Assembly (NCBI GenBank): GCA_900316105.1
Contig: ONBR01000011.1
Span: forward strand, 1 to 64,000
Length of the DNA: 64,000 nucleotides
Direction: 5' to 3'
From: an uncultured Olsenella sp.
GTDB taxonomy: Bacteria > Actinomycetota > Coriobacteriia > Coriobacteriales > Atopobiaceae
The first letter of the stretch is position 1. The number at the start of each line of letters is the position of its first letter. This document shows positions 17,343 to 25,943 of the stretch, one piece after another. The notes below the pieces were generated by a model. It saw only the letters and a list, made by a program, of their open reading frames with translations. It made no database searches and was not told where the DNA came from. A program made the position numbers and the translations under genes.

Positions 17343-17813
17343 CTAGAAGCTAGGCTTGATCTTTGCGGACTTTAGCTGGTCCAGGGGAATCTGGAAATCG
17401 GTACCGTCGCACTCTAGCAGGATGCTGCCATCCTCAAAGCCCTTGAGGAGGCCAGTGAAGTGACTCCTGCCATCCACCGGGCGGGTCTTCAGGACCACCT
17501 GCTCGCCGGCGAAACGCTCGAAGTCGTGGGGACGGCGAAGGGGCCTGTCCATGCCAGGCGAGGACACTTCCAGGGTAAAGGAGCCCTCGATGGGATCCGC
17601 CTCGTCAATGACATCCGAGATCCAGCCAGTCTCTGCAGCCACCTCGTCCAAGGTGATCGTCTGCGCCGACTCATCGGCATGATCGATGCGGACGCGAACG
17701 CACGGTGCCTTCGTGGCTCCAACGACGTCGACGTCGACGATGTCCACACCATGCTCGGCGGCCTTGGACTCCAGCAATGCAAGGATGCTCTGGGCAAGCT
17801 CTGCCTGTGCCAC
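17343..17813 (-). CDS. rimP: ribosome maturation factor RimP
   Basis: Needed for 30S subunit maturation. The 156-residue protein has the RimP N-terminal domain (residues 1-75, VDIVDVDVVGATKAPCVRVRID) and the C-terminal SH3-like domain (SSPGMDRPLRRPHDFERF). The GTG at 17811-17813 is chosen because AAAGGGGG lies 5 nt before it and the protein then starts at the conserved alignment point; longer upstream starts add a non-conserved hydrophobic stretch. First gene of the superoperon. A perfect 14-bp palindrome (CCCGCAGCTGCGGG, 17829-17842) lies 15 nt upstream and may act in the leader. Confidence 0.93.
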   Translation of the reverse strand: MAQAELAQSILALLESKAAEHGVDIVDVDVVGATKAPCVRVRIDHADESAQTITLDEVAAETGWISDVIDEADPIEGSFTLEVSSPGMDRPLRRPHDFERFAGEQVVLKTRPVDGRSHFTGLLKGFEDGSILLECDGTDFQIPLDQLKSAKIKPSF

Positions 17814-17989
17814 GTATCCCCCTTTCACCCCGCAGCTGCGGGCAAAAATAATACCGACATACAGAAAGGAAGCGGGGCCAATGACGCACCCCACTTCCTC
17901 ACAATCGCATTTAAACTACAGTGTAACTATAGCACATAGCTCATCCCACACGATAAAAACACCTCTTTACCTGTGAGAAGGTCGGGTCT

Positions 17990-18043
17990 CTCTCTTCTTC
18001 CCTGTGACCCCAAGGCATTAAGTCGCCCCAGGGAAGAAGAGAG
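17990..18043 (+). repeat. family-1 loop-conserved palindrome
   Basis: A 15-bp perfect stem (17990-18004 / 18029-18043) encloses a 24-nt loop containing CCAAGGCATTAAGTCGCCC. The loop matches those of the hairpins at 18201-18269 and 54304-54374, while the stems are unrelated. Confidence 0.8.
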
Positions 18044-18050
18044 TCCCCCA

Positions 18051-18220
18051 GCCCCCTTTGGAGCATCGACCCCGTCCCCGTGCGCCAAGGGAGGAAGGAA
18101 TGTCGACACGAAAGAGGGCACCCTCCCCCTCTAGCCCCCCTTTGGAGCATCAACCCCGTCCCCGTGCGCAGCATAGGAAGGGGTCCTACAGCATGAAAGA
18201 GGGCACCCTCCCCCTCTTCC
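18051..18220. repeat. imperfect tandem duplication of about 86 bp
   Basis: Two copies (about 18051-18134 and 18135-18220) share the block CTTTGGAGCATC, then ACCCCGTCCCCGTGCGC, and end with GAGGGCACCCTCCCCCTCT. The second copy's end forms the left arm of the hairpin at 18201-18269. Confidence 0.75.
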
Positions 18221-18269
18221 CGCAGGCGACTTATGCCTTGGAGCCGAAGGGAAGAGGGGGAGGGTGCCC
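18201..18269 (-). terminator. family-1 hairpin downstream of the reductase operon
   Basis: A 21-bp perfect stem (18201-18221 / 18249-18269) with a 27-nt loop lies 23 nt past the stop of the NuoF-like gene. On the transcribed strand the loop reads CTCCAAGGCATAAGTCGCC. There is no U-tract, so termination would not be of the simple intrinsic type. Confidence 0.6.
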
Positions 18270-18291
18270 GAACGTTCAGGTACGAGAACCC

Positions 18292-19356
18292 TTACTTCTT
18301 GACGCGCACGGGGATGGGGCGAGGCGGGGTCTTGGGTTTCTTCACGCCTGCCATGACGACGGCGTTCTCGGGGCAGACCTCAAGGCACTTGCCGCACTGG
18401 GTGCACTTCTTCTGATCAACGACATGGACGAACTTGTCCTTGCCCATGATGGCGCCTTCCTCGCAGGCGTCCAGGCACTTGCCGCAACCCGTGCAGCGAG
18501 AGACCAGGATGTGGAAGGTCAGGAAGGCCTTGCACTCGCCGGCAGGACACTGCTTCTTGGTGATGTGAGCCTCGATCTCGTCACCAAAGAGGTCCAGCAT
18601 CTGGGAGACGGTCTGAGCCAGGGTGGAGTCGACAGAGCAGAGGGTCTGATCCTTCATCACGGGGCACAGGTCCTTGAGCAGGGCCATGTCGCCGGACTGA
18701 CCCTTCTTGTTCACGACGTCAGCCATAATCCTGTTGATCTGGTGGCCACCCTCGTAGCCAAAGACGCAGTGGCCGCAGGCCTCGGCGTGGAACTGCTCGG
18801 CAATCTCGTGCAGGGCGTTTGCCATGCAGTTCTTGCTGGTGTAGACGCGGGCGTAGTCGGTGTCGACGGTGAGCTCATCGTCCAGCTGGTCGGGGGTCAC
18901 AAAGATGGACTGGGGGAAGCCCAGGTAGAGGGCCTTCAGGTCCTCGGCGGACTGGCCACAGGCCTCCAGGAGGGCACGACCAGTGGTCTTTGCGGGAACC
19001 TTGACGGGAGTCTCGGCGCCCTCGAACCAGACGTACTTGGAGTCATCGTCACCGAGCAGCCAGTCCTCGCCGGAGACCAGGGGGGTCTTTCCAGTACCTG
19101 CAGGGCCGGTGGGAACCAGGTGGAAGCCGCGAAGGGCAACCTCGGCGGCAGAGTTGTTGGTGTAGAGGAAACCAAGCTTGCCGTCCATGGGGGCGGCGAC
19201 CTCACCCAGCTTCTCTACCAGCTCGGAGCCCTCCGGCACCATGAGCTTGAGGTCCTGACCTGCGGACTTCTGGACGGCCTCGTCCAGATGCTCCTGAAGC
19301 AGGCGCAGGGACACGGGGGCCTGCTTATAGGCAGGCATGAAATTCACGATAGTCAT
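18292..19356 (-). CDS. NuoF-like iron-sulfur protein with two C-terminal 4Fe-4S ferredoxin motifs
   Basis: Likely an electron-transfer subunit working with the NuoG/GltD-like protein upstream (18 nt apart). Residues 190-285 resemble the C-terminal part of NuoF/HydB (SLBB followed by the 4Fe-4S domain: CGHCVFGYEGG...LCSVDSTL...CPAGECKAF). Residues 290-340 hold two ferredoxin motifs (CTGCGKCLDAC; CTQCGKCLEVC). The FMN/NADH loop of true NuoF (GRGGAGFP type) is absent, and the third cysteine of the usual CxxCxxC is Gly (CGHCVFG). The N-terminal 180 residues are not clearly assignable. It therefore probably carries electrons but does not oxidise NADH itself. Confidence 0.75.
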   Translation of the reverse strand: MTIVNFMPAYKQAPVSLRLLQEHLDEAVQKSAGQDLKLMVPEGSELVEKLGEVAAPMDGKLGFLYTNNSAAEVALRGFHLVPTGPAGTGKTPLVSGEDWLLGDDDSKYVWFEGAETPVKVPAKTTGRALLEACGQSAEDLKALYLGFPQSIFVTPDQLDDELTVDTDYARVYTSKNCMANALHEIAEQFHAEACGHCVFGYEGGHQINRIMADVVNKKGQSGDMALLKDLCPVMKDQTLCSVDSTLAQTVSQMLDLFGDEIEAHITKKQCPAGECKAFLTFHILVSRCTGCGKCLDACEEGAIMGKDKFVHVVDQKKCTQCGKCLEVCPENAVVMAGVKKPKTPPRPIPVRVKK

Positions 19357-19374
19357 GTGTACCCAACACCTTCC

Positions 19375-21501
19375 TTAGTATTCGTTCCAGAGAAGCGGCT
19401 TGTGCAGCTGCAGACGCAGGTCGCACTGGAGGCAACGAGAAGCCTCGTGCTTGGCCTCTTCCTCGGTGAAGGGGCACTCGAAGGGCTCGAAGTTGTTCTT
19501 GCGCTGGTCTGCGGGGACGAACTGGGGAAGGGTCTGGTCCTCGTAGAACTCGGGCGTGGTGGGGCCGACCTTGGGGTCTGCGGTCTCGCGCTCAAGCAGG
19601 GTTTCGGAGATGTCGCCGTCGCCACCCAGGTACTCGTCTATGGCGGAGGCTGCCTCGCGGCCGCCCTCGATGCCCATGATGACGGACTTGGTGCCGGTGA
19701 CGTTGTCGCCTGCGGCGAAGATGCCCTGCTCGGAGGTCATGTGGTTGGCGTCAGCGACCAGATAGGGACCGTGGGTGAGCTCGAGGCCCATGCCGGCGGT
19801 GTCCTCAGGCTTCTGGCCAACGGCAAAGATCACGTAGTCGGCAGGAAGGGTGATCTCGCCGCCCTCGACGAGCTCGGTCACGGCCTTGTGGTTCTCGTCG
19901 AAGTAGAACTTTGCGATCTTGTGGATGGTCATGGAGCCAACCTTGCCGGAACCAGGCTCGGTCTCGTTGATCGAGGTGAAGGCATAGGCGTCATGCAGGA
20001 CGACACCCTCCTCCGCAGCCTCGGCACGCTCCTCGGGGGTGGAGGTCATCTTGTCCTCTGCCTCAAGGCAGGCGACGTCGACGCTCGTGGCGCCCAGACG
20101 GACTGCGGTACGGGCGCAGTCGTAGGCGACGTTGCCGCCACCCAGGACGACGACGCGGCCGTTCACGGGGATGGGGTTGCCCTTGCGGGAAGCCTTGAGG
20201 AAGTCGGTGTTGCGGATGACACCCTCGAGGTCATGGCCCTTCATGGGCAGGACGGTGCCGTTGAAGGTGCCGCCAGTGATCAGCACGGCGTCATAGCCGT
20301 TGGCAAGCAGGCCCTTGGGATCGGTTGCACGCTCGTTGAGGCGCAGGTTGATGCGGGGCTCGGGATCGGCACCCTGGGTGACCTCCAGGATGGTGTTGAT
20401 CTCGCCGTCCAGAACCTCGTCGGGCAGACGGTAGGCAGGGATGCCGTAGCGGAGCTGACCGCCGGCCTTCTCCTCGGCCTCGAAGAGGTCGACCTTGTGG
20501 CCCTTCTCCGCCAGGTAGTAGGCAGCGGTGAGGCCAGAGGGGCCAGCGCCCAGGATGGCAACCTTCTTGCAGGTGAGGGCATCGTGACGGACGTTCTTCT
20601 TCCACTCGCCCGTGTCACGGACGGCGGCGGCGCGCTTCAGGCGGCAGACGGACAGAGCGCCGTGGAGATTGTTGCGCTTGCACTCGCCCTGGCAGTTGTG
20701 GACGCAGATGGAGCCCAGGGTCTCGGGGAAGGGAACCTTCTCGCGGACGACGGCCGTGGCCTTCTCCCACTCGCCCTGCTTGACATAGCGGAGGTAGCGA
20801 GGAATCTCGATACGTGCGGGGCAGCCGGTACGGCAGGGAACGGTGTTGTCCTCCTTGGTGCGGTCGTCCTTGATGAGGTCCAGCTTGTCGATGATGGAGC
20901 CAGTCGGGCAGACCTCGATGCAGGCGCCACAGAAGCGGCAGCCAGCCTCCTCCAGGGTGATGTCGCCGTTGACGCCAATGTGGATGCCGTCCTCATAGCG
21001 CTGGTAGTCCAGGACACCGACGCCGCGGACGTCGCGGCAGGCACGCACGCAGCGGCCGCAGCGGATGCAACGGGTGAAGAGGTGGTCGATCAGCGGGTTC
21101 TTCGAGTCGTTGGGGACGGCGCGGGACTTCATGCGCCAACGAGCCGCGGAGACACCCATGTACTGGTACATGGACTGGAGCTCGCAGACACCGAACTTGG
21201 GGCAGCCGGAGCAATCAGATGGATGGGTGGCCAGGATAAGCTCCATGGCCATGCGACGAACCTTGTCCGCAGCATCGGAGTCGGAGTTGACAACCATGCC
21301 CTCGCTAGCCTGGGTCTTGCAGGCGGGAAGGACGCCCTCCTGACCCTCAACCGTGATGGAGCACAGGCGGCAGCCGCCAACGGCCTCAAGGTCGGGATGG
21401 CTGCAGAGGTGCGGAATGAAGATGCCGGCGTTCAAGGCCGCCTGGAGGACGGAGTCGCCCTCCTTAGCCTCTACCTCCTGGCCATTGATCGTAAGTTTCA
21501 A
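19375..21501 (-). CDS. NuoG-like ferredoxin domain fused to GltD-like NAD(P)H oxidoreductase
   Basis: Soluble NAD(P)H-oxidising subunit. Residues 1-80 form a 2Fe-2S domain (HLCSHPDLEAVGGCRLC). A His/Cys-ligated cluster follows (HPSDCSGCPKFGVC), then two 4Fe-4S motifs (CIRCGRCVRAC; CRFCGACIEVCP). The rest (from about 215) is the small subunit of glutamate synthase: CRTGCPARIEIP, FAD loop GAGPSGLTAAYYLAEKG, NAD(P) loop GGGNVAYDCARTAVRLG and IFAAGDN. Such fusions feed electrons from NAD(P)H to partner hydrogenases, formate dehydrogenases or reductases. The TTG at 21499-21501 is preferred (AAAGGAGAGG before it). No hydrogenase or formate dehydrogenase is near, so the FAD reductase upstream is the natural partner. 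Confidence 0.85.
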   Translation of the reverse strand: MKLTINGQEVEAKEGDSVLQAALNAGIFIPHLCSHPDLEAVGGCRLCSITVEGQEGVLPACKTQASEGMVVNSDSDAADKVRRMAMELILATHPSDCSGCPKFGVCELQSMYQYMGVSAARWRMKSRAVPNDSKNPLIDHLFTRCIRCGRCVRACRDVRGVGVLDYQRYEDGIHIGVNGDITLEEAGCRFCGACIEVCPTGSIIDKLDLIKDDRTKEDNTVPCRTGCPARIEIPRYLRYVKQGEWEKATAVVREKVPFPETLGSICVHNCQGECKRNNLHGALSVCRLKRAAAVRDTGEWKKNVRHDALTCKKVAILGAGPSGLTAAYYLAEKGHKVDLFEAEEKAGGQLRYGIPAYRLPDEVLDGEINTILEVTQGADPEPRINLRLNERATDPKGLLANGYDAVLITGGTFNGTVLPMKGHDLEGVIRNTDFLKASRKGNPIPVNGRVVVLGGGNVAYDCARTAVRLGATSVDVACLEAEDKMTSTPEERAEAAEEGVVLHDAYAFTSINETEPGSGKVGSMTIHKIAKFYFDENHKAVTELVEGGEITLPADYVIFAVGQKPEDTAGMGLELTHGPYLVADANHMTSEQGIFAAGDNVTGTKSVIMGIEGGREAASAIDEYLGGDGDISETLLERETADPKVGPTTPEFYEDQTLPQFVPADQRKNNFEPFECPFTEEEAKHEASRCLQCDLRLQLHKPLLWNEY

Positions 21502-21548
21502 GATTTCCTCTCCTTTCGCGGCACGAACCCCCTCGCACCGCATGAACA

Positions 21549-21577
21549 CGGGCGGGCACCCATCTGATGCCCGCCCG
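21549..21577 (-). terminator. intra-operon hairpin between reductase and NuoG/GltD gene
   Basis: A perfect 10-bp GC-rich stem (CGGGCGGGCA / TGCCCGCCCG) with 9-nt loop lies 27 nt after the reductase stop. Without a T-tract it may only lower expression of the two downstream genes or protect the upstream mRNA end. Confidence 0.5.
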
Positions 21578-21603
21578 CCCAGAAGCTAGAACCTAGTCAA
21601 AAA

Positions 21604-23133
21604 CTAGTCCCACTCTTCGTCGGAGTAGTCAGCAGACTCTGCGACTGCCTCGGCAGCGTTCTCGCCGGCGATACGGCCGGAGTTCAGGCAGAAGCCCATG
21701 GTGTTGCCGGGAATGGAGTAGTTATAGGAGTCACCGTAGATGGTGCAAGCGTCGGTGCCGACGCAGTAGAGGTTGGGGATGACCTTGTGATCGTCGTCCA
21801 TGACCTCCATGCGGTCGTTGATCAGGACGCCACCCAGGGTACCGTAGGCGCCGACGTACTGGGCGCAGCAGTAATAGGGGCCGTTCTCCAGGGGCGTCAT
21901 GAACTGATGCTCCTTCTCGAACTTGGAGTCCCAGCCTGCATGGCACATCTCGTTGTACTCGGCGACGTTCTTCTCGAGGCCATCGGGGTCGATGCCCATG
22001 GTCTCGGCCAGCTCGCGCAGGGTGTCAGCTTTGGCAACGACGTTACGACCCATGCCGTCCTTGTAGTTGCCGAGGTCACGGTTGAACTGCTCGTCGAAGC
22101 CCTCGTAGAGGTCATCGGGGTGGACGTGGCTCTTGATGTCCGGGCCGTCCTTCTTCCAGTGCTTGAGCATGCCCTCGTCGAAGATGGCGAAACCGCGCTG
22201 ATCGTGCAGGTGACGGATGGCATTACCGACGAAGGTGGTGTTGAAGGTGTCGTCCTCGGGCATGAAGCGCTCGCCGGCGTCGTCACACCAGTAGCAGGGC
22301 TGACGGAAGGCACCCTCGACGTAGAAGTGGTTCAGGTTGTCGGGGAGCTGATACATGTACTCCATGGTGACGGGGGTCTTGCCGGCGCCAATCTTGTGGC
22401 ACATGTTGAAGCCATCGCCATCCATGCCAGGAACTGCGAAGGAGTAGAGGTTCTTGCCCCAGTCCATGCCGATGTACTTCTTGATCATCTCGGGGTTGTG
22501 ACCGAAGCCGCCGGTAGCGACGATGACCTTCTTTGCAGAGATCTCGAGCTCGGTACCATCCTCCTTGGCGGCCTTGACGCCGCAGACGGCACCCTCCTCG
22601 TCAGTAACGAGCTCCTTTGCGGGAGTATTGAGCAGGAGATTGACGCCAAGCTCCAGAGCGCGCTCGGTCATGCGCTTAGTCATCGTGGTGGCAGCGCGGG
22701 GGCCAGGCTGAGAGCCATCCTCGGGCTGGACGACATGCCAGGTGTACTCGCCATCGGCATAGGCGCGCGTACGCTCGCGGGCGCGGAAGGCGGGACGGAC
22801 GGAGTGGAACTTGACGCCCATGTCCTCAAGCCAGTTGATGGTGTCGCCGGACTTGAAGTAATAAGCACGGACCAGACGGGCATCGACCTGGTAGTGCGTA
22901 TAGAACATGTGACGACGAAGGAGCTCGCCAGGGGTGACCTCAATCATGCTCTCGTGCTGCAGACGGGAGCCGGCACCGCAGGGCCCCATGCCCATGTTTG
23001 CGGTACCACCGGTGTTGCCGTTCTTCTCCAGGGTAATGACGCTTGCACCATTCTCGGCGGCTGCGACGGAAGCGGCCAGGCCGGAAAGGCCAGCGGCAAC
23101 GACGACGACGTCTGCCTCAAGCTGTTCTGCCAT
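21604..23133 (-). CDS. FAD-dependent reductase of the fumarate reductase / ketosteroid dehydrogenase family
   Basis: A 509-residue flavoprotein (FAD_binding_2 fold). The dinucleotide loop is VVVVAAGLSGLAASVAAAENG; the first Gly of the usual GxGxxG is Ala. ATGGFGHNPEMIKKY, the substrate-domain residues and the C-terminal NYSIPGNTMGFCLNSGRIAGENAAE follow the family pattern. There is no Tat signal, heme motif or FMN-threonine segment, so it is cytosolic and takes electrons from soluble partners, most simply the two Fe-S proteins encoded next. Such enzymes reduce activated C=C bonds or remove hydrogens beside carbonyls. The substrate is not deducible. The ATG at 23131-23133 has AAGGAGG. Confidence 0.85.
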   Translation of the reverse strand: MAEQLEADVVVVAAGLSGLAASVAAAENGASVITLEKNGNTGGTANMGMGPCGAGSRLQHESMIEVTPGELLRRHMFYTHYQVDARLVRAYYFKSGDTINWLEDMGVKFHSVRPAFRARERTRAYADGEYTWHVVQPEDGSQPGPRAATTMTKRMTERALELGVNLLLNTPAKELVTDEEGAVCGVKAAKEDGTELEISAKKVIVATGGFGHNPEMIKKYIGMDWGKNLYSFAVPGMDGDGFNMCHKIGAGKTPVTMEYMYQLPDNLNHFYVEGAFRQPCYWCDDAGERFMPEDDTFNTTFVGNAIRHLHDQRGFAIFDEGMLKHWKKDGPDIKSHVHPDDLYEGFDEQFNRDLGNYKDGMGRNVVAKADTLRELAETMGIDPDGLEKNVAEYNEMCHAGWDSKFEKEHQFMTPLENGPYYCCAQYVGAYGTLGGVLINDRMEVMDDDHKVIPNLYCVGTDACTIYGDSYNYSIPGNTMGFCLNSGRIAGENAAEAVAESADYSDEEWD

Positions 23134-23211
23134 GAAATCCTCCTTCAATAGTTTTCATCAAGGCACAACACAAATGCATGGGTAAAATTTCTCATTCTTG
23201 GGCCAGCCATA

Positions 23212-23231
23212 CCATGTGCACGTGCACAAGG
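23212..23231 (-). promoter_or_regulatory. 20-bp palindromic operator (TGTG-N6-CACA type) upstream of reductase
   Basis: TGTGCACGTGCACA (23215-23228) is a perfect palindrome, with CC/GG flanks extending it to 20 bp with one mismatch. It lies about 80 bp upstream of the reductase start and downstream of the hairpin at 23260-23290, so the reductase trio may have its own controlled promoter. The same TGTG-N6-CACA spacing occurs at 27965, 31002 and 47496. Confidence 0.6.
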
Positions 23232-23259
23232 TATGAAATGTCGGATGGGAAAGAATAGG

Positions 23260-23290
23260 GCAGATTGGCAAAGAACTCTTGCCAATCTGC
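23260..23290 (-). terminator. hairpin after the butyrate-kinase-like gene
   Basis: A perfect 12-bp stem (GCAGATTGGCAA / TTGCCAATCTGC) with a 7-nt loop lies about 60 nt past the kinase stop; CCCTATTCTTTCCC follows on the minus strand. Likely a weak terminator or attenuator separating the kinase from the reductase unit. Confidence 0.65.
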
Positions 23291-23351
23291 CTGATAAATC
23301 GATGCTGTGCGATAGTACAGCTATGTGGTGAACGCCTCTTGCCGGCTGGGC

Positions 23352-24467
23352 CTACTTATCCCAAGGGAAACCCTGGAAGTTGGGGGTGCCCGTGTAGTGC
23401 TTCAGCTCCTCCTCGCCGTCGAGGACGCGGGTGGCGCCGGCGGCCATAGCCTCCATCTCGAACTCGCCGGGATAGGCGGTGACGGGGGCAATGAAGCCAC
23501 AGGCATCGCGGACCGCGTCGACGAGCTCCGTGGAGTGGGCGATGCCGCCGCCCAGCAGGATGCCGTCGACCTTGCCGTGCAGGACGGCCGCCATGGCGCC
23601 GATGCCCTTCTCGACCTGGTAGACGAAGGCGTCCCACACGAGCTGGGCGTGCTTGTCGCCCTCGGCCGCCAGCTGTTGGACCTCGCGGGCGTCAGAGGTG
23701 CCCAGGTGGCTCACGAAGCCGCCGCTCTTGTGGCAGAGTGCGCGCAGCTCACGCGTGGTGTGGCCCTTGTCGAGCCAGGCCGCAACCTCGGCCACGGGCA
23801 CGGCGCCGGCACGCGTGGGGGCCATGGGGCCCTCGCCGCCTACGATGTCGTAGCCGTCAACCATCTTGCCGTGGCAGTGTGCGGAGACGGAGACGCCGCC
23901 TCCCAGGTGGCACACGATGAAGTTGTAGTCCTCGTAGCTGCCACCCAGGGAGGCCGCGTGGCGGATGGCGGTCTCCTTGAGGTTGAGCGCATGCAGGTGC
24001 ACGTTGCGGTAGACGCCGCTCACGCCGGTGATGCGGGCCACTTCCTGCAGCTCGTCGGTGTCGGGCGGGTTCACCACGAAGCAGGGGCAGCCGGCCACGT
24101 CGGCGAAGTGCTTGGCGATAAGGGAGCCCAGCTGCGCGGGGTGGGTCACGCCGTTGGCGCCGCGACGGGCGTCGGCAAGGAGGGTCTCGTCGGCCACGTA
24201 GGTGCCGCCCTCGACGGCCATGAGGCCACCGCCGCGCCCCACGCAGGCGTCGAGCCCGTCCAGGGAGACGCCAGCCTCGCGGATGGCGGCGCTGATGATG
24301 TCCAGACGATAGGGAATCTGGTCGGTGATCTCGGTGAACTCTGCCAGACGGGACGCCTCATGGGAGACGTTCTTGGAGAAGAGGCACTCCTCGCCCTGGA
24401 AGAGGGCGACCTTGGTGGATGTGGCACCAGGGTTGACGGCCAGAATCTTGTAAGCCTTGTCTGCCAT
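23352..24467 (-). CDS. buk: butyrate-kinase-like acyl kinase
   Basis: Transfers phosphate from an acyl phosphate to ADP, giving ATP and a free acid. Motifs are those of butyrate kinase rather than acetate kinase: phosphate loop VNPGATSTKVALFQ near residue 10, CHLGGGVSVSAH, GGEGPMAPTRAG, and the adenosine loop DGILLGGGIAHS. Length 371 is slightly above the usual 355. Its start lies 3 nt past the stop of the Pta-like gene, so the two form a tight substrate-level phosphorylation pair. The true acyl group is unknown; a second pair exists at 50689-52890. Confidence 0.88.
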   Translation of the reverse strand: MADKAYKILAVNPGATSTKVALFQGEECLFSKNVSHEASRLAEFTEITDQIPYRLDIISAAIREAGVSLDGLDACVGRGGGLMAVEGGTYVADETLLADARRGANGVTHPAQLGSLIAKHFADVAGCPCFVVNPPDTDELQEVARITGVSGVYRNVHLHALNLKETAIRHAASLGGSYEDYNFIVCHLGGGVSVSAHCHGKMVDGYDIVGGEGPMAPTRAGAVPVAEVAAWLDKGHTTRELRALCHKSGGFVSHLGTSDAREVQQLAAEGDKHAQLVWDAFVYQVEKGIGAMAAVLHGKVDGILLGGGIAHSTELVDAVRDACGFIAPVTAYPGEFEMEAMAAGATRVLDGEEELKHYTGTPNFQGFPWDK

Positions 24468-24470
24468 CGC

Positions 24471-25484
24471 TTACACCTCCTTGGCCTTGAGCGCCTGCGA
24501 ACGGACGCAGGACATGACGACGTTGCCCACGATCTCGGGTACGGGCGCCGAGCGGGAGCAGTCGCAGACGATCTTCTTGAAGCCCTGGAGCATGGGACCG
24601 TAGGCGTTGGCGTGGCCGAACTGCTGGACCAGCTTGACGCCGACGTTGCCGACGTTGAGGTCGGGCCAGATGATGATGTTGGCCTTGCCGGCGACCTCGG
24701 ACTCGCGCTTGACCTTGTGGGCAGCGACCTTGGGGTTGATGGCGGAATCCAGCTGGAACTCACCGTCAATCTTGATGTCGGGGCGACGCTGCTGGGCGAT
24801 GTCACGGGCCTCCTGGACCTTCTTGACCATGTCACCGGAGCCGGAGCCGTCAGTGGAGAAGGAGAGCAGGGCGCAGCGGGCCTCGCGACCGGTCAGTGCC
24901 GTCCAGGTCTCGCAGGCTGCGATGGCGATGGAGGCCTCCTGCTCGGGGGTGGGGTTCTGGCAGACGGCGGAGTCGCCGAAGCCCAGGAGCTGACCGTCGG
25001 GTCCCTCATAGCCGGGGATGTCAAAGATGCCCATGGAGGAGATGACGTCGATGCCGTCGGCGAGGCCGATGATGGTCTGGCCGCCGAGGATAACATCGCC
25101 GGTGGGGCAGTCGATGCCGCCAAAGGTGACGTCCACGTCGCCAAGGGCCTGCATCATCATGGCGCGCTCCATGGGACGCACGACGCGCTTGCGGACGCCC
25201 TTGGACTTCCAACGGTTGGTAGGCAGCTGCTCAAAGCGCTGGGCAAAGGCCTCGTTGGCCTCCTCGTCAGTCAGGTCGATGATAGTCACGCCCTCCAGGG
25301 CCACGCCCTGGGCCTCGGCGTTGGCGCGAATCTTTGCCGCGTCACCGACGACGGTGCAGATGGCGACGCCAGTCTTCTGGCACTCGTCGACGGCCTTGAT
25401 CATCGTGGGGTTCTCGCCCTCAAAGAAGGCGACCTTCTGGACGTCCTTCTTTGCGCGCTCGCGCATGTCCTCCATAAGATCCAT
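24471..25484 (-). CDS. phosphotransacylase (Pta/Ptb family)
   Basis: Exchanges CoA (or another thiol carrier) for phosphate on an acyl group. The 337 residues contain the PTA_PTB motifs: GGIDCPTGDVILGGQ, SFSTDGSGSGD, DGEFQLDSAINP, ESEVAGKANIIIWPDLNVGN. It is closer in length and motifs to phosphate acetyltransferase than to the shorter Ptb, yet it is paired with a butyrate-type kinase. Unlike Pta, the loop near the C-terminus reads CDCSRSAP in place of the usual DLSRG. It sits after the terminator at 25549-25583, so it may have its own promoter in the 120-bp gap. Confidence 0.85.
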   Translation of the reverse strand: MDLMEDMRERAKKDVQKVAFFEGENPTMIKAVDECQKTGVAICTVVGDAAKIRANAEAQGVALEGVTIIDLTDEEANEAFAQRFEQLPTNRWKSKGVRKRVVRPMERAMMMQALGDVDVTFGGIDCPTGDVILGGQTIIGLADGIDVISSMGIFDIPGYEGPDGQLLGFGDSAVCQNPTPEQEASIAIAACETWTALTGREARCALLSFSTDGSGSGDMVKKVQEARDIAQQRRPDIKIDGEFQLDSAINPKVAAHKVKRESEVAGKANIIIWPDLNVGNVGVKLVQQFGHANAYGPMLQGFKKIVCDCSRSAPVPEIVGNVVMSCVRSQALKAKEV

Positions 25485-25548
25485 CTAAGGGTCTCCTTTC
25501 TGGCCAGCAAGCCGGCCTCATTCACACCTGAAAGGCCCGAAGGCCTAG

Positions 25549-25583
25549 AAAAAGAGGGGGCAGAGCACACCCCTACCCCCTCT
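25549..25583 (-). terminator. rho-independent terminator after the acyl carrier protein gene
   Basis: On the minus strand AGAGGGGG pairs with CCCCCTCT and is followed by TTTTTC. It lies 24 nt past the ACP stop and divides thiolase-DUF35-ACP from Pta-Buk. A smaller AGGCC/GGCCT hairpin (around 25533-25546) follows. Confidence 0.8.
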
Positions 25584-25606
25584 ATCAGCGCAAAGACGGG
25601 GAGCTT

Positions 25607-25846
25607 CTACTCCTCGACCTCCTCGGCAACGCGGTCGACGAGCTCGCTGAACTTGGTCATGTTCATGATCTCGGAAACGGTGACCTCGGCGTCGAGCTCG
25701 TTCTCGATCATGGAGGTCAGGGCGATCATCTTCATGGACTCCTTGCCCAGCTCGTCAAAGGTGGTGTCGGGGGTGATGTCGCCGTCGAACTTGTAGGCCT
25801 CCTTGGCGAAGCCAGCGACCTGGTTGAAGAGCTCCTCGTTTGCCAT
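25607..25846 (-). CDS. acyl carrier protein (set A)
   Basis: A 79-residue acidic four-helix carrier. The phosphopantetheine site is ELGKESMKMIALTSMIE, with Ser in the motif G-x-x-S-M in place of the usual DSL. It is not next to fatty-acid synthesis genes but directly after the thiolase and DUF35 genes (about 100 nt after DUF35), which suggests a dedicated carrier for intermediates handled by that pair. It needs a phosphopantetheinyl transferase; one is encoded at 58213-58887. The ATG at 25844-25846 follows AAAGGAAAAG. Confidence 0.85.
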   Translation of the reverse strand: MANEELFNQVAGFAKEAYKFDGDITPDTTFDELGKESMKMIALTSMIENELDAEVTVSEIMNMTKFSELVDRVAEEVEE

Positions 25847-25943
25847 TTTCTTTTCCTTTCAATCCAATGAATCGCAAGTGTTTTTGTTCAAGACGCAACG
25901 GCCAACTAGGTCAGCCGTTGCGAAAGTACCGAATATTGAAGCC

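Larger units (their letters stand above)
17814..18291. other. 478-bp intergenic region rich in inverted and direct repeats
   Basis: The right part (17829-17960) is AT-rich and must hold the rimP promoter on the minus strand; a TATAGT on that strand near 17930 is a possible -10 box, without a clear -35. The rest is filled by the hairpins at 17990-18043 and 18201-18269 and the tandem duplication 18051-18220. No protein gene is supported. Confidence 0.6.

Noticed and set aside
18058..21567. 1169-codon open frame on the plus strand
   Set aside because: It runs antisense to the NuoF-like and NuoG/GltD genes, whose motifs are clear; its sequence is low-complexity (Gly/Ala/Val/Leu/Asp) as expected from third-position GC bias.
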